Below are positions 55,601 through 64,000 of a stretch of DNA of 64,000 nucleotides, piece after piece. Position numbers and translations under genes: made by a program. This DNA is from Melitaea cinxia (taxonomy: Eukaryota > Arthropoda > Insecta > Lepidoptera > Nymphalidae), in assembly GCF_905220565.1 (NCBI RefSeq), contig NC_059405.1:15206081-15270080 (forward strand), given 5' to 3'. Position 1 is the first letter of the stretch. Every line of letters begins with the position of its first letter. The notes below the pieces were generated by a model. That model was not told the DNA's origin, searched no databases, and was given only the letters and a program-made list of their open reading frames with translations.

Positions 55601-58600
55601 TGAGTCAGATTCTGAAATTTTAGCCTTTAACACATACACAAATTAATTTTTTTATACAGATGCATATGCATTATCTATAAACTGTACCAGGACAGGAGTA
55701 GCATACTTCACATAATATAAAACAAAACTTACTCGTTTCCGTAAGCATAGTGATGGTGAAAATACAATGGGACCTTGAAGACTGAGCGTGGATACCCGTA
55801 GCTGCCACTTGTAAGTTATGCTTCCCCGCAACCATTATGTCGTAGGCTTCTTCACCGGACCTCACAAACGCTTGAGTCGCCCCCTGTTTAAATTATTATT
55901 ATTTTTTATACATAGATAGGCTTGTACTGTGTGGCTACGGGACTAAAGAATTTATCCACCCCCTCTCTTCCCGTGGGTGTCGTAAGAGGCGACTAAGGGA
56001 TAACACAGTTCCGCTACCACCTTCGAACTTAAAAAGCCGACCATTGGCGGGATAACCATCCAACTGCTGGCTTTGAAATACACAGGTCGAAGACGGGCAG
56101 CAGCGTCTTCGGTGCGACATAGCCAGCCCCGCGGTCACCAACCCGCCTGCCCAGCGTGGTGACTATGGGCAAAACACATGAGTTCACGCTATTTTTGGCG
56201 TAAACTTGTGGAGGCCTATGTCCAGCAGTGGGCTGTGATAGGCTGTAATGATGATGAGATAGGCTTGCGTTTGACCGCTATTTCACCTGATGATAAGTGA
56301 AAATGGAGTCTAAGATGGAGCATGCTTACCCTTCCCCCATCTTATTTACCCTAACTTGATCCCCAGGTTATAGTTTTCCGGAAACACAGACGCTGGTAGA
56401 GACTTCCACTAGTAGAGAGTTATACTTCATCATGTACAAAATTTTTGAATGGGAAATTTCTTTACGCACGCTTGACTTGGGGAGTAAGCTGGTGAATGAG
56501 TAGTAACGAGAGCGTTACGAAAGGTGTGATCGGCCATGGCGAACGGAAGTTGAGAGGGAGATATAAGTCAGTGAAAATAGAAAGTTTTATTTCAGTGGTG
56601 TGGTCTAAAGCAAACTCGTTTTTTTTTTTGAATAAAAAAATCTTGATCTAATCATACACGTAGAGACAGTAATTTTCTTTGTGTTATTAGTAACCTTTGG
56701 CTTACCTCAAAAAGCAATCTCAATTTGTCTGTTTTTAACCGACTTCAAAAAAGGAGAAGAGTATATATTTTATGTATGTTCTGGGATAACTTTGTCGTTA
56801 TTGGTATCGTTGGAAAAGCAATATTCCAAGTGTGGTACCATCATAAGGAAACGAGAATCTGATGATGGAATCCCAGAGAAATCGAGGGAAACCCTCGAAA
56901 ATCGTAGTGACGACTAGTGCGTTTGTTAATTTTTTTCGTCTACTTACGTTGTATTGCTTGCCGATGTAATTGAAGTCGGTTTTTTTCGTTTGCGAACAAT
57001 CAATTATAATTTTGTGTGTTACGTCATGATTATTTACTGGGTGAACCAATTCTGATGATTATTATTTTGTTGAAAGCTAGTGCTTGTCGTGAGGTCCCAT
57101 TTAAATTTTATCGAGATCTATTTTTTATTCTGTGTTGTACTTAACAACAAAGAATAAGTTATACTTAAAAATAAACACAATGATGTCAATCGTGTAGTTG
57201 TATTTTTTCTAATATTACCTTGACATACACATTCCCACTGGAATCTTCTCTGATAGCTAATTTTGAAGCAGTTCTTCTATCTGCTGCTAATAAATCATAT
57301 ACGCCTTCATTGTAAATCTCTATAAATGACACCTGTAAGAATTATGGTATTTTTAGTTTTAAAATAATAATATTTATGTAAAATTATGTATCTATAATTA
57401 TATATAAAAATGAATTTCAGTAATGTGTGTACTACACACATAGCTTCTGAACAACCAGAAAGATAGCACAAATCTAGTTAATTCTTTTTTTTTTTTTTTG
57501 ATTAGTTACTGTCAAGTCATTCACAAAAAAAAAAAAATTAAAACTATCATTAAGATTTATATGTATGTAAAACTGTCAATAAGATATTACAATTCATACG
57601 CTAAAATCAAGTTAAATATGTGTAAAAACTTTCACTTACCCACACATAGTGTCTAGTTCTATTAGAGAGATCAATATTGCTAGAAGTAAGGTCTCCAAAG
57701 AGTTGAGCACTCATTCGCCGATACCTGTCTCTCAGCGGAGCAGAGATCTGCCTCAATTTTTTCACCCACTGAAAACGATTTCACTTGTGTCATTAAACTT
57801 ACTCATACTAATTTTAATAAAAGTTTATGTGAATGCAGTTATTATATGTAAATTGGGAGTTAAAGTAATTAAACCAAGACTATGGCAAACTATGGCATTT
57901 GTCCACTAAAATTGAAAATACATTCATCCCATCAGTGTAATCTTTGTAAAAATAATCTTTAAAAAATATGCACTGATTTTGTGTTATGTTTATACAGTGT
58001 CAAAATTTTTAGTTCTGTATCAAATATGTATGGTATTTATTTTCCTTATATTTGTTCAACCCCTTGTTTAGATAAAATTGTTAGTTTTTTATTTGACAGT
58101 AAATTGAACTTATAATTTAGTTATTATTAATGTCAAGTGTAATTTGCCAAAATGTTAAAAAGTTTATGGTTGTGTATAAATTCAAATTGATTTATATTTT
58201 TTTGTATTAATTTGTTTAAATATAGTTCTTTATTTGCCTAAACCCCCTAAAAATCAATGTTTTATGGAAAACATTATTAATTTTATTATAACTAACAAAA
58301 TAATTTAGCGGTCACTGTGACCGCACATCGGTAACCACATGACAAAATGTATGGGATATGTGTAAAGGGGTTAAAATTTCAGAAATATAAGAGAAATTTA
58401 AGAATTTGCATTCACAATATGCCTTTGGAAAATCAACATTTGTGCAAGACAGTTAGGATACACAAAAGGGTCACTAATAATATATTTATTTCCACAATTT
58501 TAAGAAAGTACATGATTAGAATGTATTTATTAGATTTTATTTTATCTACTTAACTTTAATAACATAAATAAACTATATTACTTATAATACATCTTACTTT

Positions 58601-59651
58601 ATTATTTAACACGTTGAACGCCATGGGGGACACCAGTTGGGCCTAACTTGTTTAGTCCATGGAGCCAGTTTAAAAGTCCTTATTTACAAAATGTTATGAT
58701 AAGTTTTTAGTGCACTACCATATCCAATCTTAAAGATATTACTTATTTATCCTTACACTATATAAAATATTTTCCTAAGTCGTATTTTTTAAGTTGCTTC
58801 TGGCTCCATCGTTCATGTGGTTTCCCCCGCGGCACCAATGGAAAAATTGTGTGTCGACTACATGATGTCCCATGACCCATACAGAAAAATTAAAACATCA
58901 AGCCGGCGTTTAACGTGTTGAAATATATAAATAGATACCTGTAATTCATAATCCTGTTCTGCGTAACTTAGTTTCTCAGCACCAATCTCAGAGGGTTTAA
59001 ACACTGGTGTTTGTGCGGCCTCGACAACCTTGAAGACATATTCTAATGAACGTGGTACTAAGCCCGGAGCAGCTACAGTGCCCATAAGGGTAAATGTCTT
59101 CCCTGAACCTGATGCTCCGTATGTGAGGAGGGTAAAGCTGTTACCTTCTGGAAGCTTCTTCAAATTGTCCTTCACGACATGTTCGAATATCTCCTAAAAT
59201 TTGGGGAAAACAATTATAATCTTTATAATCATAAAACTTTACAGAAATATTTGCGTTTATTATAAATTGTGAATTTCTTAAACGACTGTTTACTCACTTT
59301 TTGATTACTTTCTGGACCAAAGATGTGCGAAAATGTGTACATTTTAGAGACATTGTGCTGAGTTCGCCTTCCATGACCGGCTGTTGTGGTATCCAGAGAT
59401 GTAATCAAATAACGATCAGATCGAACTTCGTATAGATTGCTGACCGTATTGCACGGTTTCAGTCGCAAGTAAACTTGCACTAACTCAGGTTCTTCACATT
59501 CTGATTCTTCTTCGAAGAGTTCTAATAGGTTTGTTCCCTTTTGAGGCCTAGGTCTCATAAACGGATTAGACACTAGAGGCGGACGAGGTTCTATAAAAGA
59601 AGGTATGTCTCTTCTCGATACCTCATTATCCGAACACCTTGAATCTAACAT
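47716..59651 (-). CDS. Kinesin-6 family motor, KIF20/Subito-like
   Basis: Kinesin-6 motors bundle central-spindle microtubules and support spindle assembly and cytokinesis. Thirteen exons join in frame to 1286 aa: 59651-59298, 59193-58939, 57768-57640, 57332-57219, 55883-55733, 54306-53977, 52910-52781, 52214-52070, 51075-50983, 50898-50863, 50703-50619, 50282-48386, 47857-47716. The motor (about 55-440) has VQVYLRLKP, FSHIFGPESNQKEIF, the P-loop GASGSGKT (144-151), the kinesin-6 insertion, FIEIYNEGVYDLL, switch I SSRSH (319-323), switch II DLAGCER (347-353, Cys where Ser is usual) and YRESKLTRLL. A short coiled coil follows (about 475-605), then an acidic Ser/Asp/Glu/Lys-rich tail from one large exon (about 608-1239) with basic ends (NLRLRRRKN, TRSRRKLF). 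The tail makes it longer than KIF20A. KIF23 is the alternative; LFEEESE and the N-terminus favour KIF20. Confidence 0.92.
51195..51385 (+). repeat. Dispersed repeat family Q, copy in kinesin intron 8
   Basis: It is near identical to 17325-17520 (CTACCACCGATTCAGAATGT, GAAGAATCGGCAAGAAAGTC). Two family P retroposons follow at 51405-51670 and 51780-52045, so this intron is almost entirely repeats. Confidence 0.65.
51405..52045 (+). mobile_element. Two tandem family P retroposons
   Basis: Both copies share the GGAGCAACCCGACTGGGGAA-type start and GCTTGTATGCCGACC-type end; the second is clearly more diverged. The second ends about 25 bp before the kinesin exon 8 donor at 52069. Confidence 0.65.
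52606..52638. repeat. TA microsatellite in kinesin intron 7
   Basis: About sixteen uninterrupted TA units. No other structure is seen around it. Confidence 0.85.
52920..53970. other. Kinesin intron 6: LINE-tail and retroposon pieces
   Basis: 52935-53050 resembles a LINE 3' end (TTTATTTATTTTATACTTTA). A SINE family A fragment lies near 53295-53360 and retroposon R2 copies at 53516-53657 and 53908-53963. The last R2 copy ends 7 nt from the exon 6 donor hexamer. Confidence 0.5.
54313..54605 (-). mobile_element. Family P retroposon whose poly(A) abuts the kinesin exon 6 acceptor
   Basis: On the minus strand it runs from CTGAGGTAGGGCACAGCAG to CCGACCTAGTGATATAA and a run of 22 A (54342-54321). 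Only 14 nt, ending CCGCCCTTAG, separate this tail from exon 6 at 54306. Confidence 0.8.
54640..55720. other. Kinesin intron 5, unique part
   Basis: No gene is seen. A G9 run occurs at about 54717-54725 and a family P fragment at 55279-55352. The minus-strand open stretch at 55332-55598 has no recognisable domain. Confidence 0.5.
55926..56252 (+). mobile_element. Retroposon family R2, full copy in kinesin intron 4
   Basis: It is a complete plus-strand copy from TGTGTGGCTACGGGACTAAA to GATAGGCTGTAATGATGATG. Repeat family T copy 2 follows at 56455-56630. Confidence 0.7.
56737..56990. mobile_element. TIR element with ends AACCGACTTCAA / TTGAAGTCGGTT
   Basis: The ends are inverted complements with AT-rich flanks. 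The interior has no ORF of note. A lone AACCGACTT end is also seen at 15707 inside the pogo-like element. It lies in kinesin intron 4. Confidence 0.55.
57910..58938. other. Kinesin intron 2, no gene or repeat recognised
   Basis: AT-rich, with stops in all frames. The GCGGTCACTGTGACCGC palindrome (58309-58325) is the only structure I can name. Confidence 0.55.
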
Positions 59652-60721
59652 TATATAAATTATATTACTTTAAAAAACATTTATAAATAGCAAACAAATA
59701 TCGCTGACCCAACGGACAACTTTGTATTTAAAAATTCGTAACAATTTTGTTTATTGCTAGATAGTACGCAGCGTTGGACTCTTGTTTTTTTGCTGTCCAA
59801 TCCAATGTGTAATAATTAAATGTTACTAAACTAATAATTTTATTCACTAATTATAATAGTATTTATTGAAAAGATATAAATTTTGGAAATTATATATAAA
59901 ACTCAATGTGAATAGCCACAGTGAATAGCACTTGATTACGATTTATCTTGTTTGACTTTAACTATGACCAAATGCTATGTATGTATGTATGTGGTATATA
60001 TGTACGCTTCTTGGTATGTACCTAGGATGAAGTATGACTTGATCCATGGTATGTACCATTATTTCTATCTGTATTTTTGGACGTATACAGAGTTGCCAAC
60101 CCCAGCTCCTTCATCCTAGAGCTAAACTCTAGGATGAAGGAGCATACTTCGATGGCTCCTAAGTATACTGAGTCAACTCTACTTTTAATAACTTTATTTT
60201 TTTGTTACATAGGTAGATAGGAAATGAAGTAAATGTTATTAATATCTTAAAAAATTAAATTATCAAAAGTTGTTAGTTGACTCAGTATACTTAAGAGCCA
60301 TCGACTTGATCCTAGGCTAAACTGTAGAAATGACAGAAAAAAAGTGTACAAAACTGTAAGTATCAAATTTAAAAAGAGTAAAATGTAAATCTACAGCTTT
60401 ATCTTTTTATTTGTTAAAAACGGTAATAAATACATATAATACATTTAGAGAGGGAATTAAAAACAAAAATAATCACATGATTATCAGTTTTAATCAAATT
60501 AAATATTAAAAGTAATAAACATACATTATGTCAAATAAAATCTATACTAATATTATAAAGCTGAAGAGTTCGTATGTTTGTTTGTTTGAAAGCACTAATC
60601 TCTGAAAATACTGGTCCGATTTAAAAATTCTTTCTATGTTAAATAGCCCATATTTATTATTGAAAAGTTTATTTCATGCTAAAAATAATCTTCCCATTAC
60701 TCTTAAGATAAAAGAGATACT
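59652..60721. other. 5' flank of the kinesin gene with hairpin repeats
   Basis: The kinesin is transcribed leftward from 59651, so its promoter lies here; I see no clear TATA box. 60105-60143 is a hairpin (17 bp arms, loop CTAAA), and 60151-60179 pairs with 60274-60302, suggesting a foldback MITE. A Helitron-like remnant starts at 60541. Confidence 0.5.
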
Positions 60722-61139
60722 GTTCAAATGTTATCAGTCGAATATTGAAGTAGCGCTTGCCACGCTAGGCTAGCAGGTAGATGAGGATGAGGTGGCAAAC
60801 ATACGTGCAAAAGACGCCATTCGCCTAGGCTGCGATAAGTTGTTTGGCTAAGCAATGTTTGGATAAATCTTGGGATAGATTATGGCAATCTTCAAGACTA
60901 GTAACAGATAAATATTATGGCAATATCCAGCCGTGTATTCCTATCAAGCCATGGTTTTTTAAATACTCCGAACTAGGTAAAATAACTACGTCGATAATTA
61001 TCCGTATACGATTGGGTTTCTCCTGCACACCTGTGTTCTTGGCTAAATTACGGATTCGTGACAGTTCCTTATGTGAATGTGACTTGGAGGAAGGATCTCT
61101 CCATCATTTGTTTTTTAATTGTCTGAAATTAACTGTATC
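60722..61139 (+). pseudogene. Non-LTR element (family L1) 3' coding fragment with zinc-binding C-terminus
   Basis: A first frame gives VANIRAKDAIRLGCDKLFG, like the end of a LINE RNase H domain. A second (from 60844) gives IKPWFFKYSELGKITTSII, then IRIRLGFSCTPVFLAKLRIR and SLCECDLEEGSLHHLFFNC. The C-E-C...H-H..F..C pattern is the zinc motif that closes ORF2 in I-type LINEs. The element continues at 62501-62616 after a 1.34 kb insertion. Confidence 0.65.
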
Positions 61140-61149
61140 ACTATCATAT

Positions 61150-62490
61150 AGACTTGCGCAAAACAGTGCTTCAAAATGTAATGTAATATTACATTACATT
61201 TCGTACTGAGTAATATGGCATCACACCATCACACCGAACATTACCCGAAATGTGTACTGTTCGGCGTGAGATATTTCTTATGAAATGCTATATATCACGT
61301 AATTGTCATCACACCAAACATTCCATGAGATTTTGTACTAGTATGTTTAAGTGTACGGTGTTCGGTGTACTACGTAGCAGACTAAACATCACTTTAGCAT
61401 AAAAATGGTAAATGAGAGGTGGAAACTGGCTAAAAATTCATAATATTTGTTTTGTTTTTTTTTGTTTTGGTTTTCTAAAAGTTTGTTCTAAAATTAGCTT
61501 TGATTTGTAAAAAAAGTTGGTTTCCCTTCATACTTAAGTAAACCCCAAGGAAAATTGGGATATTTATTCCAGGCTTAGGACTGGCAATACAAATGGACAA
61601 CTAAATTAATACTAGCCGTGATCCGCGATTTTACCCGTTTAGTTTCGATCCCCATGTGATTATTGATACCAAATTTCATCAAAATCAGAAAACGTTAGAT
61701 AGAGTTACTTTCGTATCCCTACTAATATTATAAATGTGTGTTTGTTTGTTCGTCCTTCTTTCACGTCAAAACGGCTGAACCGAATTTGTCAAATTTTGGT
61801 ATACAGATAAAACAGACCTTGGAGAGCCTTAGGCTACTTTTTATCCCGGAATCATCACAGGAACGGGAACTACGCGAGTGAAACCGCGGGACGCAGCTAG
61901 TTTATAATATAAGTTAGGAATAAACTAATGACCATGAATACTGGCGTATTTAAAAATCAACTTTATATACATACAATGATTACTTTTTTTATGTCAATAC
62001 TTCATTTATAATTTTATTTTCACAAGCAACATAAACAAACAAAACATTTTAATAAATGCAAAAGCTGAAATTTGAACTCGAGTTTTAGCGGCAGTCAAGT
62101 GCGTAACGCATTATTAAAAAGTATTACGTACAGTGTTGTGCTATAATATGCCTTAGCATTCTTAAATACGATTCATATTTCACTTAAAAAAATGACGGAA
62201 ACTCGCCACGGCTCAGTAGCTCGCTCTCACTCATACTATCGAAAATAATGTAGAGCTAGAGAGTGAGGTTATGACTGGTTGCAAAAGTGCGCCGCGCATC
62301 ACCGTGTCTCACTCAGTAAGTGAAGTTAGACAGAGCAAATAGATAAGAAATCCAACATTCCGACCGAACAGAGCGCGTAATGTCAAGTGTGATGTGTAAT
62401 ACTTCATTTCGTCGCGTAATGTGTGATGCCATATTTCATGTTCGAGTAATATCACGCGTAATGTATCAATTGCATTACTTACACATGTCT
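61150..62490. mobile_element. 1.34 kb insertion with a 10 bp target duplication inside the L1-family LINE
   Basis: ACTATCATAT occurs on both sides (61140-61149 and 62491-62500). The insert begins AGACTTGCGC and ends ...ACATGTCT, giving short inverted ends (AGAC..GTCT), with AATATGGCATCACAC-type sequence near both ends in opposite orientation. A perfect 28 bp palindrome sits at 61174-61201. A complete small Helitron-like element (61715-61900, ending ACGCAGCTAG) is nested inside. No transposase is visible. Confidence 0.65.
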
Positions 62491-62500
62491 ACTATCATAT

Positions 62501-62616
62501 GATATGCTTCCCAAAAACACCCCGCGGCCGGTTAATGTTTGTTTTCTTCTAACTTTAGTGCCATCTTCTTTTTGTGTTGTCTTAGATAAGTTTATTAGAA
62601 TCAATGATATAAAATA
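62501..62616 (+). mobile_element. 3' tail of the L1-family LINE, downstream of the insertion
   Basis: GATATGCTTCCCAAAAACAC to ATCAATGATATAAAAT matches the uninterrupted tail at 632-838. The next element begins directly after it. Confidence 0.65.
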
Positions 62617-62621
62617 CGGGC

Positions 62622-64000
62622 ATGGAGCAGATTGTGTATGCCTGTACCTATCGGTCGCATAGTGGTGATCGGGAGACGACTCGGATGTTCGACTATCTCA
62701 GTGAGACGGCTGACATGGTCCAACGTCGGTATCCTGCTGCCCAAATGGTATTTCTGGGGGATTTTAACGCTCACCACCAGGACTGGCTGTTCCCATACCA
62801 GAATACCGACCACGCCGGGAGAAAGGCGCTCAAATTTGCTCTGTCGCTAGATCTTACCCAGCTAGTCCAAGAAGCAACACGAGTACCCGACGTTGACGAC
62901 CATACACCTAATTGTTTGGACCTTCTGTTGACAACTGACCCTGACCGGTCCTCGGTATCAGTTGCAGCTCCCCTGGGCACATCTGATCACTGTGTGGTAA
63001 AGTCAGTATCTAACTTTCACCCTCTGGATACAGGTCCTACCGTAACCAGACGTGTGTGGCGATATAAGTCGGCAGATTGGGATGAGATGCGACACTTTTT
63101 TGCATCCTACCCTTGGCGGCAGACTTGCTTCTCTTCCAGTGATCCGTCGAGTTGCGAACAAGAAATATCGGAAGTGATACGTCAGGGGATGGAGTACTTC
63201 ATTCCATTTGCTGATGTATCACTAGATGGCAAGATCCCTAGGTGGTATAATGCAGAATGTGCCGAAGCTGCAGCCCGTAAGGACTCAGCGTTTGCAGCGT
63301 GGGCTGAAGCCCGTACCCTTAAATCTCCGGATATAACTACGAGGAAGAGAGCGTTCAACTCTGCTGCCAAATCCTACAAAAGGGTTCTTAAAAAAGCTCG
63401 TTTCAACCGTATTAAACGCATCGGAGCCCAACTAGCTTCCCATCCGCGCGGTAGTAGAGCATTTTGGTCACTCTCCAAGTCGGTTGAAATGAGCTTCTGC
63501 CGTCCCTCGCTGCCTCCTCTGCTTAAACCAGATGGATCGCTGGCCTTTACTGCGACAGAAAAGGCTAACCTTTTAGCGAATCTGTTTATAGAAAATTCGC
63601 TCCTTGATGCAGGTAGTGCTTCACCGCCCAGACATCCACCTTGCGACTCTGTTATGTCAGAACTACGCATTCGCCAAACTGAGGTTTTGAGAGTACTCCG
63701 TAACTTGGACGTGAATAAGGCTAGTGGTCCTGACGGGATACCAGCAAGAGTACTTAAACACTGTGCTCCTGAGTTGTCTCCTATTCTCACGCGCTTGTAC
63801 CGCCTCTCTCTAAAATCTGCTCAAGTCCCTAAAGCATGGAAGATTGCCAACGTACAACCTGTACCTAAAAAAGGTAGTCGTGCCGACCCGGCTAACTATA
63901 GACCTATCGCGATCACCTCCATACTGAGTAAAAGTTTGGAGCGTATACTGAATCAAAAACTCCTAGCATACCTCGAGTTGAATGACCTCCTGTCGGACCA
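62622..64000 (+). CDS. 5'-truncated non-LTR retrotransposon ORF2: endonuclease and reverse transcriptase, runs off the window
   Basis: The frame starting at ATG 62622 (MEQIVYACTYRSHSGD) stays open for 459 codons to the window end. The APE-type endonuclease half has FLGDFNAHHQDW (about residue 44), CLDLLLTTDP and PLGTSDHCVVKS (about 117); the N-terminal endonuclease blocks are missing. A linker rich in Arg/Lys/Ala follows. The reverse transcriptase then starts with NKASGPDGIPARVLK (about 366), VPKAWKIANVQPVPKKGS and NYRPIAITSILSKSLERIL (about 424). The order and motifs fit the Jockey/CR1 group. The palm YADD motif would lie past the end. GC content and codon use are clearly higher in GC than in the neighbouring host introns. 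The left edge joins the tail of another LINE at 62616, which fits truncation on insertion. There is no stop in the visible part, so the copy may be young. Confidence 0.85.
   Translation, partial: MEQIVYACTYRSHSGDRETTRMFDYLSETADMVQRRYPAAQMVFLGDFNAHHQDWLFPYQNTDHAGRKALKFALSLDLTQLVQEATRVPDVDDHTPNCLDLLLTTDPDRSSVSVAAPLGTSDHCVVKSVSNFHPLDTGPTVTRRVWRYKSADWDEMRHFFASYPWRQTCFSSSDPSSCEQEISEVIRQGMEYFIPFADVSLDGKIPRWYNAECAEAAARKDSAFAAWAEARTLKSPDITTRKRAFNSAAKSYKRVLKKARFNRIKRIGAQLASHPRGSRAFWSLSKSVEMSFCRPSLPPLLKPDGSLAFTATEKANLLANLFIENSLLDAGSASPPRHPPCDSVMSELRIRQTEVLRVLRNLDVNKASGPDGIPARVLKHCAPELSPILTRLYRLSLKSAQVPKAWKIANVQPVPKKGSRADPANYRPIAITSILSKSLERILNQKLLAYLELNDLLSD

Overview
This window looks like nuclear DNA of an insect, most likely a moth or butterfly (Lepidoptera). 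It is AT-rich. Its genes are broken into short exons with GT..AG introns. The introns and gaps are packed with tRNA-headed SINEs, 3'-truncated non-LTR elements, Helitron remnants ending in CTAG, and TIR elements. There is no sign of bacterial organisation. All gene models below were spliced by hand: each listed exon has AG/GT borders and the codon phase is continuous across every junction.

Five host genes are complete. (1) 1587-5410 (+): an ashwin (C2orf49) homologue, three exons. (2) 10070-20972 (+): a PDE10-type cyclic nucleotide phosphodiesterase, fifteen exons, 775 aa, two GAF domains and an HD-type catalytic domain. (3) 23693-26596 (-): sorting nexin 3/12, four exons, 165 aa. (4) 27525-43008 (-): the splicing factor SLU7, twelve exons, 570 aa. 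(5) 47716-59651 (-): a kinesin-6 motor of the KIF20/Subito type, thirteen exons, 1286 aa with a long acidic tail. These are ordinary housekeeping, signalling and mitotic genes. I see no operon-like logic among them.

The most striking structure is nested transposons inside SLU7 intron 6 (33068-38271). A 5.2 kb TA-flanked element with about 460 bp terminal inverted repeats carries a Tc1/mariner-type transposase gene. A second element (34596-37360), with 26 bp perfect TIRs and many TTCGCGTCCA-type subterminal motifs, is inserted in that gene. The second element holds two putative 5' exons of a pogo-like transposase, a LINE fragment and a retroposon copy. A related architecture occurs in PDE10 intron 7 (14774-16443): a deleted pogo-like element keeps a psq helix-turn-helix and a C-terminal PHD-like finger and is studded with GGGCAAGATGGGG motifs.

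Mobile DNA also sits very close to functional splice sites. One kinesin motor exon (53977-54306) is extremely GC-rich and lies between two retroposons, with a poly(A) tail where a polypyrimidine tract is expected. The SLU7 exon 11 donor is copied by what looks like the target duplication of a tRNA-like element. A partial copy of the PDE10 exon 4 acceptor lies 214 bp upstream of the real one. The window ends inside a 5'-truncated non-LTR retrotransposon (62622-64000, +) with endonuclease and reverse transcriptase motifs, open to the last base.
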